From Diploscapter coronatus (lineage: Eukaryota > Nematoda > Chromadorea > Rhabditida > Rhabditidae), in NCBI GenBank assembly GCA_964036155.1, contig OZ038423.1:66665249-66729248 (forward strand): a DNA stretch of 64,000 bases, read 5' to 3'. Below the pieces are notes generated by a model. The model did not search any database. It was given only the letters and a program-made list of their open reading frames with translations, and was not told where the DNA came from. Position numbers and translations under genes: made by a program. Below are positions 11,618-26,100 of the stretch, piece by piece (position 1 is the stretch's first letter; each line of letters opens with the position of its first letter).

Positions 11618-13797
11618 TCATTCGGCTTTCTTCAGTTTCTCCTCCAAACAGGCAGGAACGACTTCCTGGCCAGCAATGCTACGAAGAGCTGCATCTGTCA
11701 ACCAACTAGGGGCGAGAGACATCGGGACGTACAAAAGTTTGGCGTCCCATCCACAGTAGTATCTGGAAGAAATGATGTTATCGATAAGAATGAATATTTC
11801 TTGAATACTCAATGTCTGCTCTAAAGAGTGCTATTCCTCATGAGCGAAAATTTCGAGACTTCAAAACACGCTATTATCTAACATTGATTGTATCGAGAAT
11901 CTCATATTCAATATTCGCATGAAAAAATCAGAAAACTATGCGTACAGACCTGTGCCTAGGGAATCGCGCAGTCAAAGCATGGTAGTAGTTATCGACGACA
12001 TAGTAAATGTTCTCCGATGCCATCTTGTGGAAGGTGGTGTTCCACGCCTTAGCGACTGAAACGGAGAACCTATTGTCATTCATATGGTGGTTTCTTGCTC
12101 ACAGTAATTCTTGAATTTCTCCCCGTATTCTTCTCTGGTGCTTTCAGGGAGTTTTGCCCAGGCTCCCTCCACTCGATCGATCATCGCCTTCTTATCCAGT
12201 AGCGGAGTTTTGAACATTCCAGGCTCAAGTATGCTAACTTTAACGTCGAAATGGAACAACTCTTGTCTGAAAACATCGAATTCCTAATCTTTGTGAAGCA
12301 ATTCAGGCTAGAAATGATATCTTGAAAGCCTTATTTAGAAGATAAATGGAAGTTGATTCAAATCGTTGAAAATCAGAAGTGACTTTCTATATCGTGCCAT
12401 CTTTCAACTCTACCTCAACGCATCCAGATAAGCCTCGGCGCCGAATTTCGAGACGACGTAAGGACCAGCAGCTGGAGACGAAAGACGACCGTTGATTGAA
12501 GTAACAGTCACAATTCGGCCTTTCGTGGCTTTGACGTGTTGTTTGAATGCCTGGGTTTATATGGTTTGGCATGAATTCTTTAATCTTATGTAACATTAGC
12601 TAATGCGTTGAAATTTCTAGTCGAACTCTTCAAAACGCAATCAGGCAAATAGTAAAGGGATGACTGCTCTCTGCTGCCCTTGTTTATGTGATCGAGCTTT
12701 GACCATAATTTGAACACTCGAAAGTATTCGACTGACGACTTTCGATAAATGCCTCTTGCCAACTATAAATTTGCTCTACCTGAGTAACCCTGATTACTCC
12801 TAGACAATTGACTTCGATTCCGAGTTTGTACGCGTCCAAAGAAACCCAATCATCTGGCCCATAGCAAGAGAATATCCCCGCATTGTTCACGATTCCCCAT
12901 AATTCTGAGAGTAACTTCGATTTTCAATGGATGAACGATTTTGCCGAACTTTTCGATCCTAATTTCTGTTCGACGACTTTCTTCGCCTCGGCAACGCTTT
13001 CGTCTTTGCTAACATCCAATGAAACGACGTGGAGGCGGTCAGATGCGGCTTCTTTTGCTAAACCGTCACCACCCTAGAATTTTCCAAATTGAACTGAAGA
13101 TAGTTCTTATTCTGGTTAGTTACGGTTGTTCTAGATGAAGAATGTGAAGAATTCAATAAAGCTCACGATTAGAAGAAAATTGCGAATTCCTGTGTCCATA
13201 TATTCAAGATACGTTGTAATTCAGAGAAAATTTTAATTCGAAATTATTGGATATTTGATCGATGATAATGGAAAAGTGCATTTCCACTGCAGGATAAAAG
13301 AAGTACAAAAACTCTAACAGACCTGCTTTGTCAGACAGCCAGCAAATACGGTGAATCCATTTTTGACGCACTTTAAAGCTAAAGCTCGACCGAACCCGGA
13401 ATCACAACCAGTAATTAGAACGGCCTTATCTCGAATATCACCTGGAGCCGGAATCAGTTCCCATAAAAACCTAGAATTTGGTTATTCTATTTTCGAAAAT
13501 AATGTTAACTGCCAAAAGCTAGAGGTAATCATGAAGATTCTGATGTTGTTTGGTTCGCCTAACTAACGTGAATCAAAATGGGTGAAATTTTGTACGCATC
13601 TTCGCTCACTCAATGCAAATTGCTAATAACAAAATTTGATCCCGTCTATTTGATTTACGTTACGCGTGTGTGTGTGTACCAAACAACATTTATATTTATA
13701 ATTGCGCCCAAACTTGACCACAACTGTAGCTTAATGCTCACCTAGCAATTAGAAAAATAATAGTTCCTACAGCCAAAGCCGTAAGCCAACAGACCAT
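11618..13797 (-). CDS. Short-chain dehydrogenase/reductase (retinol dehydrogenase-like, dhs)
   Basis: Exons: 13797-13742, 13470-13323, 13073-12950, 12904-12780, 12550-12414, 12266-12103, 12055-11950, 11762-11618; all in phase, giving 334 aa. An N-terminal membrane anchor ([14 protein letters not shown]) precedes the NAD(P)-binding TGCDSGFG motif. NNAG follows, then the catalytic Ser and YVVSK (YxxxK). The layout matches nematode DHS proteins related to vertebrate 11-cis retinol and 17-beta-hydroxysteroid dehydrogenases, which reduce or oxidise retinoid/steroid-type substrates at the ER membrane. The substrate cannot be read from sequence. All catalytic residues are present. Confidence 0.92.
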
Positions 13798-16612
13798 TTT
13801 GGGAAGTCTCTAGGAGATAGAATCGCAAAAAATTGTCGTCTGATTAGAAACGAAACGCTGCAATGTGATATTTTCGTGGAATTCAATAAATTCGACTCGA
13901 AAACGCGAACAACAACAAACTTTAGTCGAATGCACTATCTGAAAGATTTGTAAAATGACGAAAACACGCGGAGATGTTTTCGAAGATGTTCCCAGAAGGA
14001 AAACAAATTTTTGTTCATCAAAGAGTGAGTAATTTAAAAAAACTGAAAAAAGTTTAGAAAATTTTCAATAGTATTAGGAAAAAAATCTTCTATTCAGAGT
14101 AAATTTTTCACCAAGCTCCAAGAAATACACGAACAATATGATCATAAAAGACAGGAAAAGTTTTCCTTCAAAGAGTCTTGATAGAATCTCATTCAAAGTT
14201 GAAAGAATGAATGGATAGCATAGATCCACGTCGAAAAATGAGTACAGCTCTAAAAATGAAACGTTCCGTGCGATTCAGTGTCCATTTCTTGCGATTTCGT
14301 CAAAGAAATCAACAAATTAACGTCAGGTTTTCTTCGTGAAAAAATTCGCTGACGAAAATCAGAAATGTCGAGAAATCTGTGGAGAAAAGGTGTCGTGGTT
14401 TGTGATAAGGAACGAAATACGATGATTTGACAGGTTCTCTTTTCATGTTTGGCCAAATCCTCACTATTCAGCCATTTAAATGCGTAGTAAGAAGAGGGAT
14501 CACCTAATTTCATTAGCACATTTGAAAAACAAATTCTCGAGAAAAAGAATCAAATGAATTTGACCCAAAATCGGCCTCCTCATTCAATCGTAAAGCGAAT
14601 TAGAGAACTTTGACCCGTTTCGTCAAAATCGCAGGATTAAATGGGAAACAATTGAGGAAATCTCCGATTTACGGACATCCAAAACAATGTTGGAATTGTA
14701 GATTAACAATATATCTAGCTGATGAAATTTGAATTTATAGAAATTGATTTGGAACTCCGAGATCGTAAATAATAAAATTAACTTTATCAGAATCTAGTGG
14801 AGACTTTCTCCTAACTAAAGATAAGATAGAATACAAATTTTAGAGGTTGGAACAGTTTTAATCAGAATTTGAATTAAATGATTTTCAGGATTGAAATTTT
14901 TTTATCCTTTCTGTCCTGAACCAGAAAAAAGATTGCCAACTGAAAGAACTAGATCTAAAAATGAATTGGCGATTACACTATTCACGGATTTTTAGAGACT
15001 TCTTAAACTAGTAGCCAGCAATGTTCTTCAGAGCAGCAGAAAAATGATAACCTTAACCTATAGCGATAGGATCTAAAATCGATCAGTCAAGTGCGCCTTT
15101 TATCAGTGCGTAAGTCTTATCGGAAAGAACATTGCTAAAGGGAGGTTTCATGCAGAAGTCAAGATTCTAGCCAATCAAACTGTAGTCTGCTCATTGGTTT
15201 GAAGAAAAATGTGATTAGAAATAGTAGAAAAAATTAGAAAAATAACGAAAAGAAATATTGAAAAATAGACGAAGATAAGCCTTCGTAAACATGATTTTCA
15301 TGGTTAGAATGCTTGAATAAATGAGAATAGCGTAGATTTTGTTAAATTTAAAAATCTGGGAAGTTCCTCAAAACAAATTCCCAATCCTGAGAACCCCTCC
15401 TCTCCTCATACTCACATCTACCCACTACGCATTCCTATAATGAGCGAATGAATGGATCAACTATTCAAGAGGCCTTGTTGCATAGCAAACTGGAGTTACT
15501 GCAACAATTGGTCGTTTGTTGTTGTGAACTGTAATCACAAAGGTGTTTAATTTGGTTTTTGGCCCCCGCTTTTAAACTCAATTGGCCCGTTTTGTTAGCC
15601 GAACAGTTTGCTGGTTTCCATTCGCCAAATATCTCGTTTCGTATTGTCTTATGACCTTTCCTCCCGTCTTTTCTATGCTTGTCTGATATATCAGCAATCA
15701 ATTCAGTTTGACGTCTGACTGCAGCAAGACATACAATTAATTTTAGGGGCACAATCAAGCTAGACTCGAGCAAACTGGTTTAGAACAAATAATCATAAAT
15801 GAAGCTTGTGCAAGCATACTTTGGACATTAGTTTTGGGTAGATAGTTTAGAAATTGTGGTGAATATTATTATGTAACTTTTAGCATTTTTCTTTAATTCT
15901 GTTAGATCAAGAGTTTGGAAACTGAAGCAGAACTAAAATAACAAAAGCAACTAGAAAGGTGCAAGTGGAAACATTGATGAAACGTTGCAAACTTTTGCAA
16001 TTCAACTATTTTTGGCCAGAAGGGACTTTATTGTTTAGGGAGAACATGTCTTGAAACTTGTATCATTATATCAACAAGGAGGAAATAAATAATTTGTAAA
16101 AGAATGAAAAAGAAATCGGTTCACCAATTGTTTAGGTTACAATTGACATTGAACATCAAGAAACCAAGTTCATTAATAAAAAATCAACCACTAGGAAATT
16201 TAAAAAGGAAAAATTACCGAGTAAATTATAAAAATGAGGATCCAACTCTTGGAATCATAGATAAACGCATCATCTTTCGATAAAAAGTATAAATGGAACA
16301 TTTTAGATAAAAGTGGGAATTGCATTTTTAAATAAAAAGATTAGAAAATTTATGATAAAGACGGAGATTTTGTAAAGTCGAATTGAATTGTTTAGCTATT
16401 TTTGATAATTTACAAGAGGAGTTCTGACTCTACAGGTTATTTCATAATAGATGGATCAGTGACGAGACGAAATCTTTCATTGAAAAAGAAATGAAAAGCA
16501 AATTGCTCTAATCAATCGTTAAAAAATGTTCGCAAAAATTCAAATCCATCTCATTACTAATAGATATTTCAAAAAATTACGGGTTTACTTGCTTGGAGTG
16601 GGTTGGCGAAGT
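13798..16612. other. 2.8-kb intergenic region
   Basis: Promoter side of the SDR gene and 3' flank of ARS2. It contains a (GT)n run near 13666-13678, a Tc1-like single terminus near 13714-13728 and a small inverted repeat at 15017-15136. Short open frames (for example 14250-14519 and 15465-15773 on the minus strand) lack protein similarity or splice partners, and are not called. Confidence 0.5.
15017..15136. repeat. 120-bp element bounded by 12-bp inverted repeats
   Basis: AGCAATGTTCTT at 15017-15028 is the exact reverse complement of 15125-15136. No clear target duplication is seen. It may be a small MITE remnant or a chance foldback. Confidence 0.4.
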
Positions 16613-19600
16613 CTAGGCGATATCCTCTGGAGCGTCCAGGTCTCTGTAGGCTATCGGAACACGAGGATCACGACGGCCGCGGGCTCCATCGTCGAAATAT
16701 CTGAAAATGTTAATTTTATTTTTTTAAAAATGCTAGATAAAAAATACGGTGAGTTATCATCCATATTCTTTCTGATTTACAACTCTCCATAATGCAAAGT
16801 TGGTAAAGTAGTCACTTTGTTTTTTCAATAAGCTTCAATTAGCATACATGAATTATGTTGGCTCAATAATATGCGAAAGCTGTGAATAAAATTCTAGTGA
16901 AAATAAGGACCAAAATTGGATAGCTCTAACTTAAAAAAATCGCAAAACTCTAGTAAAATGGGTCAAATTATAAAGATAGAAAACACATCCTACCTTCCCC
17001 CTCCCTGATTGGGTCTTCCATGATCGCCCCTGTCATATCTGTTCGGGAACGCTCTGTTTCTGTCACCGCCGCCAGAGCCGAACAGGGAACCGCCGTCGCG
17101 TCTTCTGAAGTTACTATTTTTGAAAAAGACGGTTCGCTAAGTCTTTCCTTAGATTCTAATAATTTCCAGGTGAAAATGGTAGCAAGAAGAAAGCAAATGA
17201 AGTCGCAAGAAATCAAGTTATTTTTGCTAATATCAAGAAAGAAGGTTAAAAATCACCAACCTATCATCGAATCGGTCTCCTCCCCTCTCGCGTTCCCGGT
17301 CTCTCCTGTCGTCCTCGCCCCTCTCCCTGTCCCTCTGGGGAGTCGCTGTCTGCAGCTGCTTTCCCTCTGGCTCCATCGGACGACGAGCGTCGATCAGGTA
17401 GTTGTTGTAGAATAGGGCCTAGAATTCGAATCTTTGAACATTTTCTCGGATAATTTTTTAGACAAAGTGTTCAATTGTGTTGAAATTGGAATAAATTTTT
17501 TTAATCATCTTCGGAAGAAAAATATCTTTTATAAATATTCCACGTAAATTTGAATATTTTCTGTGAAGGAATAAATTTATTGTCTTTTTTTATGTAACTC
17601 ACATCGACTTTAGCCTCATCGAGTCTCTCCTGGTGCTTGGTCTCGAGATGCTTGCGTATAAACTCGGGTCCTTTGAACTTCTTGCCTGAAAGAGGACAGA
17701 GCCACTTGTCCTTGGCCAACTCGACTGTATTCTCCTGGATGAACTTTTCCAGCGCCCTGAAATGAAAAACGATATTGCCGAAGTTGATATCATATTTTTG
17801 AAAATAACACGAAGTTTCACAAATAATGCATGGTCAAATGAACTTTCACCCATTATATTACATTTTTCTTTCTATTCCTTGCACAAAACTGCAAGTTTGC
17901 AGAACTCCATTCTTAGTTAATTTTTCGACAATCTTATTAAAAATCCTTACTCTTCCGGGTCATTTTTGCCGAGTTTCTCGAGATCGTCCTGCGAGATGAA
18001 TTCTATGCTGAAGAATTCGGCCGAGAGACGCTGGCTGAAGTTCGTGATGAAGTCCTGAAATTCGTCAAATGTTTTTTTTACTCGTCAAAAATCATTTCCC
18101 ACCGTAACGAATTTCTTGGGCATCATGAGCTTTCCATCGTCTGTCGCAGTGAAAGGCGGCAAGGCTGCAGTGGGAGTGGGAGCGCGCACGTGAAACATTC
18201 CGCATCTGAAATGAAATTTTTTCCCAGGAAGTCTTTTTCTACTTTCGAAAGTATTTTTATAAATAGGAAAAAGAAATGCAAATTATAACTTACCTGTTAG
18301 GCATCTTGTCTTCGTTTGGATATTCTCCGTGGAAATAGTAGTCCACCGAATGCACGATGCGCAGGTAGAAAATCAGCTTGTCCAGAGCCTAAAATTTTGC
18401 TTTTCATAAAAAATCGGTCGGATCTCCGGGAAAGTTCTTTTAGTTCCTCTTTCATCAGCAACTTTATTTCTGCGAAAATGGAAGAAAAAACTTTCCAAGA
18501 AGTTTCTAGGACAATAGAAAATGTCTAACCTTAATGATGCGCTCATCCCTGTTGAACGCGACTTTCTCATCAACTTTAGGAGCTTCACTCCCACTGCCTG
18601 CATAGCTGCTGCTCTTCTGTATGCCAAGCATTTCCTCCTCCTCGGGACTCACGTCGTCCAGCATCGCATCCAGATACACGTCGCGCACGGAACGCAGAAT
18701 AGGGTTCTTGCTAAAAGTGTTCAAAATTTAAATCAGAAACCAACGCTATTTTGATTTCGTGCATTTCATGAAGATTTCTTTCAAAATTTGGACAATTTTT
18801 TCTGCCTTCTCCATCAGAATTACTCATCTTCAAGTTTTCCAAATTTCTAAGAATCCTTTATTTCAAAAGACTAGTTTTCTGATATTCTTTTCAATTTTCA
18901 ACCACCTAGACTCAACGAGATCGACCCCCAGTTGAATATCCTTCATTCTTTCCTCTTCCGACTCGTTCGTGAACATCCCAATCTGCTTGTCCAGAAGGGC
19001 CACCAGCTGAATCAATAACTCTGCCTGCTTTTTCACGTCTTTCAATTCAAACCTTAGCAGCCTGTTTGAGATCGTTCTGAGCCACAGAAATGTGCCCAGT
19101 TACTCCATTTGCAGTGCGCACGCGACGGGTTATGTCCCTGTTGATGATCCCGTTCAGCTCAGAATCGCGGATCTGAAATATTTTTTGAGTTGACAAATAT
19201 CAGTCAGCTCGTTGAAAATCTTGTCTACTCTGAAAATGTGTCGATATGGAATTTTTTGCTCTAAAAAGTGCAATTTAGAGAGAAAAGATACCTTGATGTT
19301 GTTGATAGTCCAGCAGATTTCACGAATGTTCACATCGCGCCTGGAAAAATCATAAAGCTGCAAAATTTTCGGAAAAATCTTAAAATTCGAATTATCTATT
19401 CGAGATTCGAGGCAATTTCAAAGTTTTGTTTTTTTCCGAAAAATACCCAACCTGTAAGTTGCCCAAGCGCGTCTGTGCCATTTCCTGTCGTGGAACGGCT
19501 CGGAGAAGCAGAGTCGAAGGAATCCCGGACTGCGTTTGCACAGACCTTCGAGTTCTTCCTGGGTCACTGAAGGAGGCACATTGCGCAGAAAGATCGACGA

Positions 19601-21737
19601 GGTCTTGTGAAGGAGCATCTTCTTCTTCGTCGAGTCTGGAAGAAGTGTTTTCTCGAGAAACAAGCACATTTTTTAATTTTGAAAACACAACGTGGTTGGT
19701 CAGTTTCACTGTCTAGTTTCGAAATTTCAAAAAGAATCGAATTTTTGAGAAAAGGAAAATTAAAAAAAAGAAAAGCTTACCATCTCCATCAGACAGAGCT
19801 CCATCTTCCTGGTTGGTCTTCTCTGCAGCCTCCGTTCCATTCTGTTTGTCAGCCCCATTTGCATCCTGCGACTCGCTTTCCGTCTTGTCCTCCTTCTCTG
19901 TGCTCTCTTCATCCTTGCTCGTCTCTTTCTCCTTTTCCTTTTCCTGCTCTCTCTTGATCTCAATCAGGGAATCGTCTTCGATCCGTTCACTCTCCAGCGC
20001 CTTCACGTCAGCGTCCGTGCCGCCTTCCAACTTTACCACAACTGAAAATTGGGAATATTTCGAATTTTAGTGAAACAGATTAGTTTTATGAAATTCGTCT
20101 TTCTGATAAAATTTACAAAGTGTGATCCTTTCGAAAAGCGAACGTTCTCTGTAGTCAAGATTTTATAAACCAATTTCCAATTCTTGGCAAGAATATTTTC
20201 GTCATTTAAAAAAAATCTAATTTTCTCACCGGTGTCCATCATGCGGATAAGTTCTTTTGCATTCTTCAGATCTACCGAAGTCACATCGAAAGTACCGGCC
20301 TTCCTGAACTCCTCGAAAATCTCGAACCTTTTCTGGGCCGCTTCCAGCTTCTCGTGCTTGCATTTCTCCGAGTCCACAGGATGGTACTTATTGCGGAACC
20401 TGTAAAATTAGGAGATTTTTGAAAAAAGAAGAAAATCGCGGGCAAGAGTTCGCGGATGAAATTAGAAGAAATGTTGAAGATAGAATTCAAAGACAAAACC
20501 TGACAATTTCTGAGAAATATGATTTAAAAAAGAAAATAAACAAGGAGAAAACTGCAAATAGAAAATAGAGCTGAAGACAAATCCTGTTGTTTTCTTGAAG
20601 AAATCCGTTTCAACTTCGACTACGCCGTCGAAAGCTGTCGATTTTGAAGACTTGACGATCATTTTTGTGTAGGAATCCGAAGAATCGCTATTTTGTCGAT
20701 ATTTTGAAGATATCCGTTGCTTTCTGTCGATTTTGAATACGTAGAAAGAATACTGAATAAGAAATAGCAAATGGGAACTGGGAATGGGGATGAGTCAGAA
20801 TGAAGCAGAGAATATTTGCGCGACAATTTGCATAATTATTTTCCTGAAAATGCTGTCTTTCAGGTCAAAAATTTTAAAAATAAAAGTCATGTAGAAATTG
20901 TGAGCCTTGACTTGGAAGACAGAATTTGTATGTTATGTGCAATTTGAACCGACCATTCCTCAGCCTTGTGCGCCTCGAAGAACTTGGTCAGTTGATTCTT
21001 CTTGAATTCCAACTTGTAGTCGTTGTACTTTTTGATTGCGTCCTCGTCAGAGATGTCGTCTTCCTACAAATAACTCCTGAGGAATTTCCTTGGATGTCCT
21101 GTATTTACAGACGGCTGTATTTGTCAACGGCTAGGAAGGACAGGGAATGTGGGCTAAGTAAATGAAATAGAGCAAAGAGCCGTTGATAAATACAGATGTC
21201 TATGTCTGTCGTCTATTTATAAATACAAGTGAAAAATGGCATTTTTACAGAACCCTAAAACTGCACGACTAGACTTCTCAAAAATAATTCGCACCCGCCT
21301 TCGCTATTTTTACGGTGCGGGATGAGTGCAGGTCCGAGAAACTTATCAGGTTTGGGAAGTCTGTGCATGATTTTACAAAAAAAGCTGCTTTGGGTTGGTA
21401 ATTTAATTTTAGAGATTGAATGAATCAAGCACGTTCAGAAGTTGAAAGTCGTTGTTCTACAGGATTATTTTTCCGACTATTCTCCAAACCTGCTGAGCCA
21501 AGAATCGTTTGAAGGTGAACATCTGGGCGTTGGTCTCGTCCGCGGAACGAATGACCGGCTCGAACGAGTCGGAGGCATTGCTGAAAAGAGTATTTCAAAA
21601 AGTTTATTTTTAGGAAAGATTTTTTTATTTTCAAAAATCACCCACTCGATGCGACTCCTCTTTGCACTGTTGCCCCCGAAATCGTCTCTTCTGGAGCCGC
21701 CTCCACCCCGCTTCACTCCGCCACTCGAATAGTCCAT
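16613..21737 (-). CDS. SRRT: ARS2 / SERRATE, nuclear cap-binding RNA-biogenesis factor
   Basis: Seventeen exons, all in phase, give 723 aa: 21737-21646, 21580-21490, 21063-20954, 20399-20230, 20041-19781, 19635-19452, 19340-19292, 19172-19053, 19006-18906, 18710-18530, 18388-18294, 18205-18103, 18054-17951, 17756-17603, 17418-17261, 17104-16994, 16700-16613. Recognisable ARS2 parts: [17 protein letters not shown]; an acidic/basic low-complexity stretch (exon 5); an RRM-like block (IFLRNVPP); [20 protein letters not shown]; a C2H2 finger ([16 protein letters not shown]...HLETKH); an RGG-rich tail; and the conserved C-terminus [20 protein letters not shown]2 links the cap-binding complex to miRNA, snRNA and histone RNA processing. 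Exons 8 and 9 are joined by a 46-nt intron. An acceptor-like TTTTCAG lies about 33 nt upstream of the ATG. Confidence 0.95.
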
Positions 21738-23192
21738 CGTTGATGAACCGGACGATTCTCAAAAGGCAAACTGAAAATGAAACAAAAAAATAGAAAAAGA
21801 GGGAATAACAACGTCGCGCAGAACAATAGCATTTTGCCAAAGAGGGTGATTGCAGTCATGTTTGAAAAGCAAATTTTTTCAGAGTGTGAAGATGCTCGGT
21901 AAATTCTAGAGTCAAGGATTTTGGAGAATGAGATAAATCGTGAGAAAAAAAATTTGAATGACAGCGAGAAGAGCAGAATAATTTGCATTTCTAAAATAGG
22001 AAAATTGCAGTGATTTAAAAAAAATCATTCCTCTTTAATAAGTGCTGATGTGTTAAGTAACTTCCTGAAACGAAATTTTGAAGAAAAAATCAGAAAAACT
22101 ACGAGAAGAAAGTAAATTGATGAAGGATAAAAAATCAATTTTTGAAGTCGCTATGACACTGGGAAAATTGGAAATAGATGTGACGCGTTTGAGAATGAAG
22201 CACAATTGTAAATGGAGCACGGTTGAAGCAAGGCTGCGTCAATGCGTGCTTCGATAACATTCTCATTTTTCGTTGTCGACGTCAAAGATTTCAGAAGATG
22301 ACAAGACGAACAAAACGAATCATTTGACAACGATAGCAGATGACGATGTTTGTCATCGATTCATAAGAACTGGAAAGTGGAAATATTCATCAAGCTTTCA
22401 AACTTTTCTTTAAAAGAACATAATAATTCAACCCTGAACGATTTATTGATTGGGCAACGACGTCATGATAAATGATAGAAAGTGATAAACGTAAAAAAAC
22501 AACTCGAATTCAAAGTCGTGTTTCTATTGGCTTGGATTGGCTGGTTTGAAAATTAAAGGTTAGGTTTGAGGGATTGAGGCGTAGTGATTCTGAGTAATCA
22601 TGGACAGACAAATTAAGGCAAAGGATTTGGAGGGAAACCGGAGTTCTACCGATGTAAAAAGAGATAATTTTGATGAATTATCCGAAAAAAAGTAAAATAA
22701 TTCAGAAAAAAACCTAAAAATAGATGAAATAAAGTAGCACTAATTATATAGTACAGTGGAACTACGAAAAATAACAAGATTTCCGGGTCAGAATTGGAAA
22801 TTTCTATACTGTTGGTTGAAAATGAGAATAAAATTCAAGATTTGATTGGAATTCCTTTTGTATCAGGAAGAAAGAATACTGTCTTTCTCACAGATGACTG
22901 TAAAAGGGGTTCAAATGCAAATTTTCACGAATCTCGTTCTCATTAACAAACGACAATATGCTAGTTCTACCAATTCAACTCAAGAAGGTATTTAGGTTAA
23001 CAAGAAAAATAACGGGAAGATTCTAGCTGAATTTTAAAGGGGAAGTTACTTGTACCGAGTAGCGGAATTCGAAATAAGTGATCAGATTTTGTGATTTTTT
23101 CGAAAAATATACTGGTAAAAATAATCAAAAAATCGGATCAGATATGAAGGAGTCTATGGAAAAGCCGTGTGAATTGGTGGTATTTCCCCGGT
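21738..23192. other. Intergenic between ARS2 start and ADSS 3' end
   Basis: Presumed ARS2 promoter plus the 3' flank of the synthetase gene. AT-rich; no gene, RNA or clear repeat was recognised. Confidence 0.45.
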
Positions 23193-26100
23193 TCATTTGT
23201 GCCTAACGATGAGCGATTCCCGATCCGCGCCCACTCCGATCCACTTGATTGGAACCTGCAAAAATCTTGTTTCAGAAAGAATGAAATGAGTAATTTTCAT
23301 TTTTCTTTGCAGAAGTAAACAAAAAAGTTGTTCTCATATTAGGTATGAAGAGAATGTGATCACGAAATTTCAAGGAATATCACTTTTGGAAATATTTTGA
23401 AAGTCCGATTTCTAACTATTCGGGCATTTACACAAGTTTTCTTTTCAAAGCAATGAAAGAAAGAAAGGCAAAGAATGTATGTCAACCTCGATGAAATCCT
23501 GTATGAACTGAACGTATTTCCTGCACTTCTCGGGCAGTTTGTCGTATTCCCGAATGTCGCTCGTTTCCGACATCCAGCCAGGGAACTCCTAAAGGCCATT
23601 AACTCCTTCTTTTATTCGAACACTCCCCAACCTTGTATTCGACCTCGATTCTCTCCCACGCAGCAGCCTGAGCGGGTGGAGCAGACAGCTCTTCGCCATC
23701 CAATTTGTAGCCCACTGCGATTTTTACCCGCTGAAAATTCGACATTTAAAATTTCAGATCGCCCCAAAAAACTCGTATTACAAACAGAAAACGATTGAGA
23801 AAGTGGGAAATGAAACTAATTTTGAGATCAAAACGCTCTGAAATAGCTAATCGAAATTCAAATTCTGAACATATCTTTTCTAAGATTAGAAAAAATGCTA
23901 CCTACCTCGAAAGAGTCGAGAATGTCCAATTTAGTGAGTGCAATGGCAGTGTACCCATTGATCTGAGCGGACCGTTTGAGGAGGAACAGATCGAGCCACC
24001 CACAGCGTCTCTTCCTGCCTGTCGTCACTCCCACTTCCTGCCCGATCTGCTGCAGTCGCTCCCCCTCCTCGTTCAACAACTCCGTCGGGAATGGGCCCGT
24101 ACCAACGCGAGTCTGAAAACATTATTTTATTGGGGTTTTTGGGTCAAGTGAAAACAATCAGCAATAAAGTCATTTTCAAAATTTGCAAAGAAAAATCTAT
24201 GGAAATCGTTAATAAAAATAAAAAGTCCAACTTGTGGTCTTTGAAAATTAGAAATTTTAACCTGGTATGCCTTAACGACCCCGATGATGTAGTGGATAGC
24301 AGTTGGTGGGATGCCCAGACCTGTGCAGGCGCCTCCAACCGTCGCGTTAGATGACGTCACATAGGGATATGTTCCTCAAATAATAAAGATTTTTTCCTAC
24401 AAACATACAAATTCTTGAAAAGATCAATCAGTTTGAATAAAAGTTGCAAAAAGTAAGCAGAAAGAGTGAATTTTTTTGTCTCCTGTATTCGTTACCGTTC
24501 CTTACTCTTTTTCGAACTCGTAAATCCAGTGACAAATAAATAGGAAAAGCAGAATTTTTCAACAAGTCCAAAAAATGTTTACCAAAATCGATATCGAGGA
24601 GAGCTCCGTTAGCCCCCTCTACGAGAATGGCCTTGCCCTCCTTGCGCATCTTGTGAATGAATCCGACCGTATCCCCGACCAGATCCAGTTCCTTCAGTTT
24701 CTCGCGATGCACTTTGAACTTGGCCAGCTCTGCCTCCAAGTCCACGTCGATCGACGGGAATTGCTTCTTGTAGTGCTCCACGAGGCGGCGGTATCTGAAC
24801 AGTTTTCTTTATTTCGTTCTTCTCTTCTAAAATTACAAATTGAATTTACTGCAATTTTGTGAAGTAAAAAAGGATGCACATGGTTAAAATCGACTAAAAC
24901 ATGAGAATTATCTCCATAAAATTCTCTCACTTTCGATGGGTTTTTTATTTACTATAAATCTAATAGTTCAAAAATATTCACCTCTCTGAGAATTCTTCGA
25001 AGCAACCCATCAAATCAGCCACCCGGATTCCATTCCGGAAGCACTTCGAGGAGTAAGTTGGGCCGATGCCTCGGTTCGTCGTGCCGATTTTGCTAAAATT
25101 TCCAAAAAATGTTCATTATTTAGAAGAAAATGGTTGACTTCTTAGCGGCGAGAGTGTCCTCCTGCCGACCATCGACTTGAGCGTGGACACTGAACACGAG
25201 GTGCGCCTCGGATGAGATTTTAATTCTGGAAAGAGTAAACATTGAAGATAGGAAAATGACATAAGCAGATAAAATTTTCATCGTTTTAAAGATGAGTTGT
25301 CAAAAATCAGCAGAAAGTAAAAAATTGACCCTTTCTAAAAAAAATTTTTTAAATCTACCTCTTCTCCCATCCTGCATCATTAGTGACTCCGTTATGGTCG
25401 AGTTCCGAGAAGAACGCGTCCAAATTCACCACTACCCCATTTCCGATCACATTGTAGCACTGAAAATTGGAATATTTAGTTTCAAGAAAGATTCTGAATT
25501 TTACCGTCGGAGAGATGATTCCACTGGGGAGAATGTGGAAGTCGTACTTGCGTCCGTTGGCAACGACAGTATGACCCGCGTTGTTGCCTCCTTGACACCG
25601 GGCTGTCACTGCTACCTGAAAATTGCACTTTTTAAAAACAAATTAACTTGATAAATCATGCAAACTTCAACAATATCATTGCGATAAAATTGCATTATAG
25701 ATTTTCAGAAAAGATTGCTCTTTTAGTCTCATTTTCTATGATTTTGCGAAGTTAGAGTCAATTTTACGCGATTTTCAGAAAGATCTACGTCTTTGCTCTT
25801 TTTAATTCCCCTAAACCCACAAACAGGAAATACGAATGAATTCATGACGCAATTAGTCTGCGAGCAGGTCAGATGAATTATTGACGTGTGGGACTCGAGT
25901 CATAACGAATGAGCATATTTAGCGACATTCCAAGAGTGCAAAATATGATTTCGCAATTTTTGCATCGTTTATAATCTCCATCAAAATCATAGATCATCTT
26001 ATTCATCAAGAAGACCATCTCTATCTATTGTACATCGATCAGATGAATGGTATAGAAAGAAAATCTCGAAAAATAGATGCCGAATTTTTTTTATTGTTAC

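Noticed and set aside
15465..15773. 102-codon minus-strand open frame
   Set aside because: No recognisable domain, no splice partners on either side and no codon bias; treated as chance.
18863..19045. Coding extension upstream of ARS2 exon 9 ([12 protein letters not shown])
   Set aside because: Including it breaks the frame with exon 8. A 46-nt GT...CAG intron (19052-19007) gives the expected LKQAAK-LVALLD junction instead.
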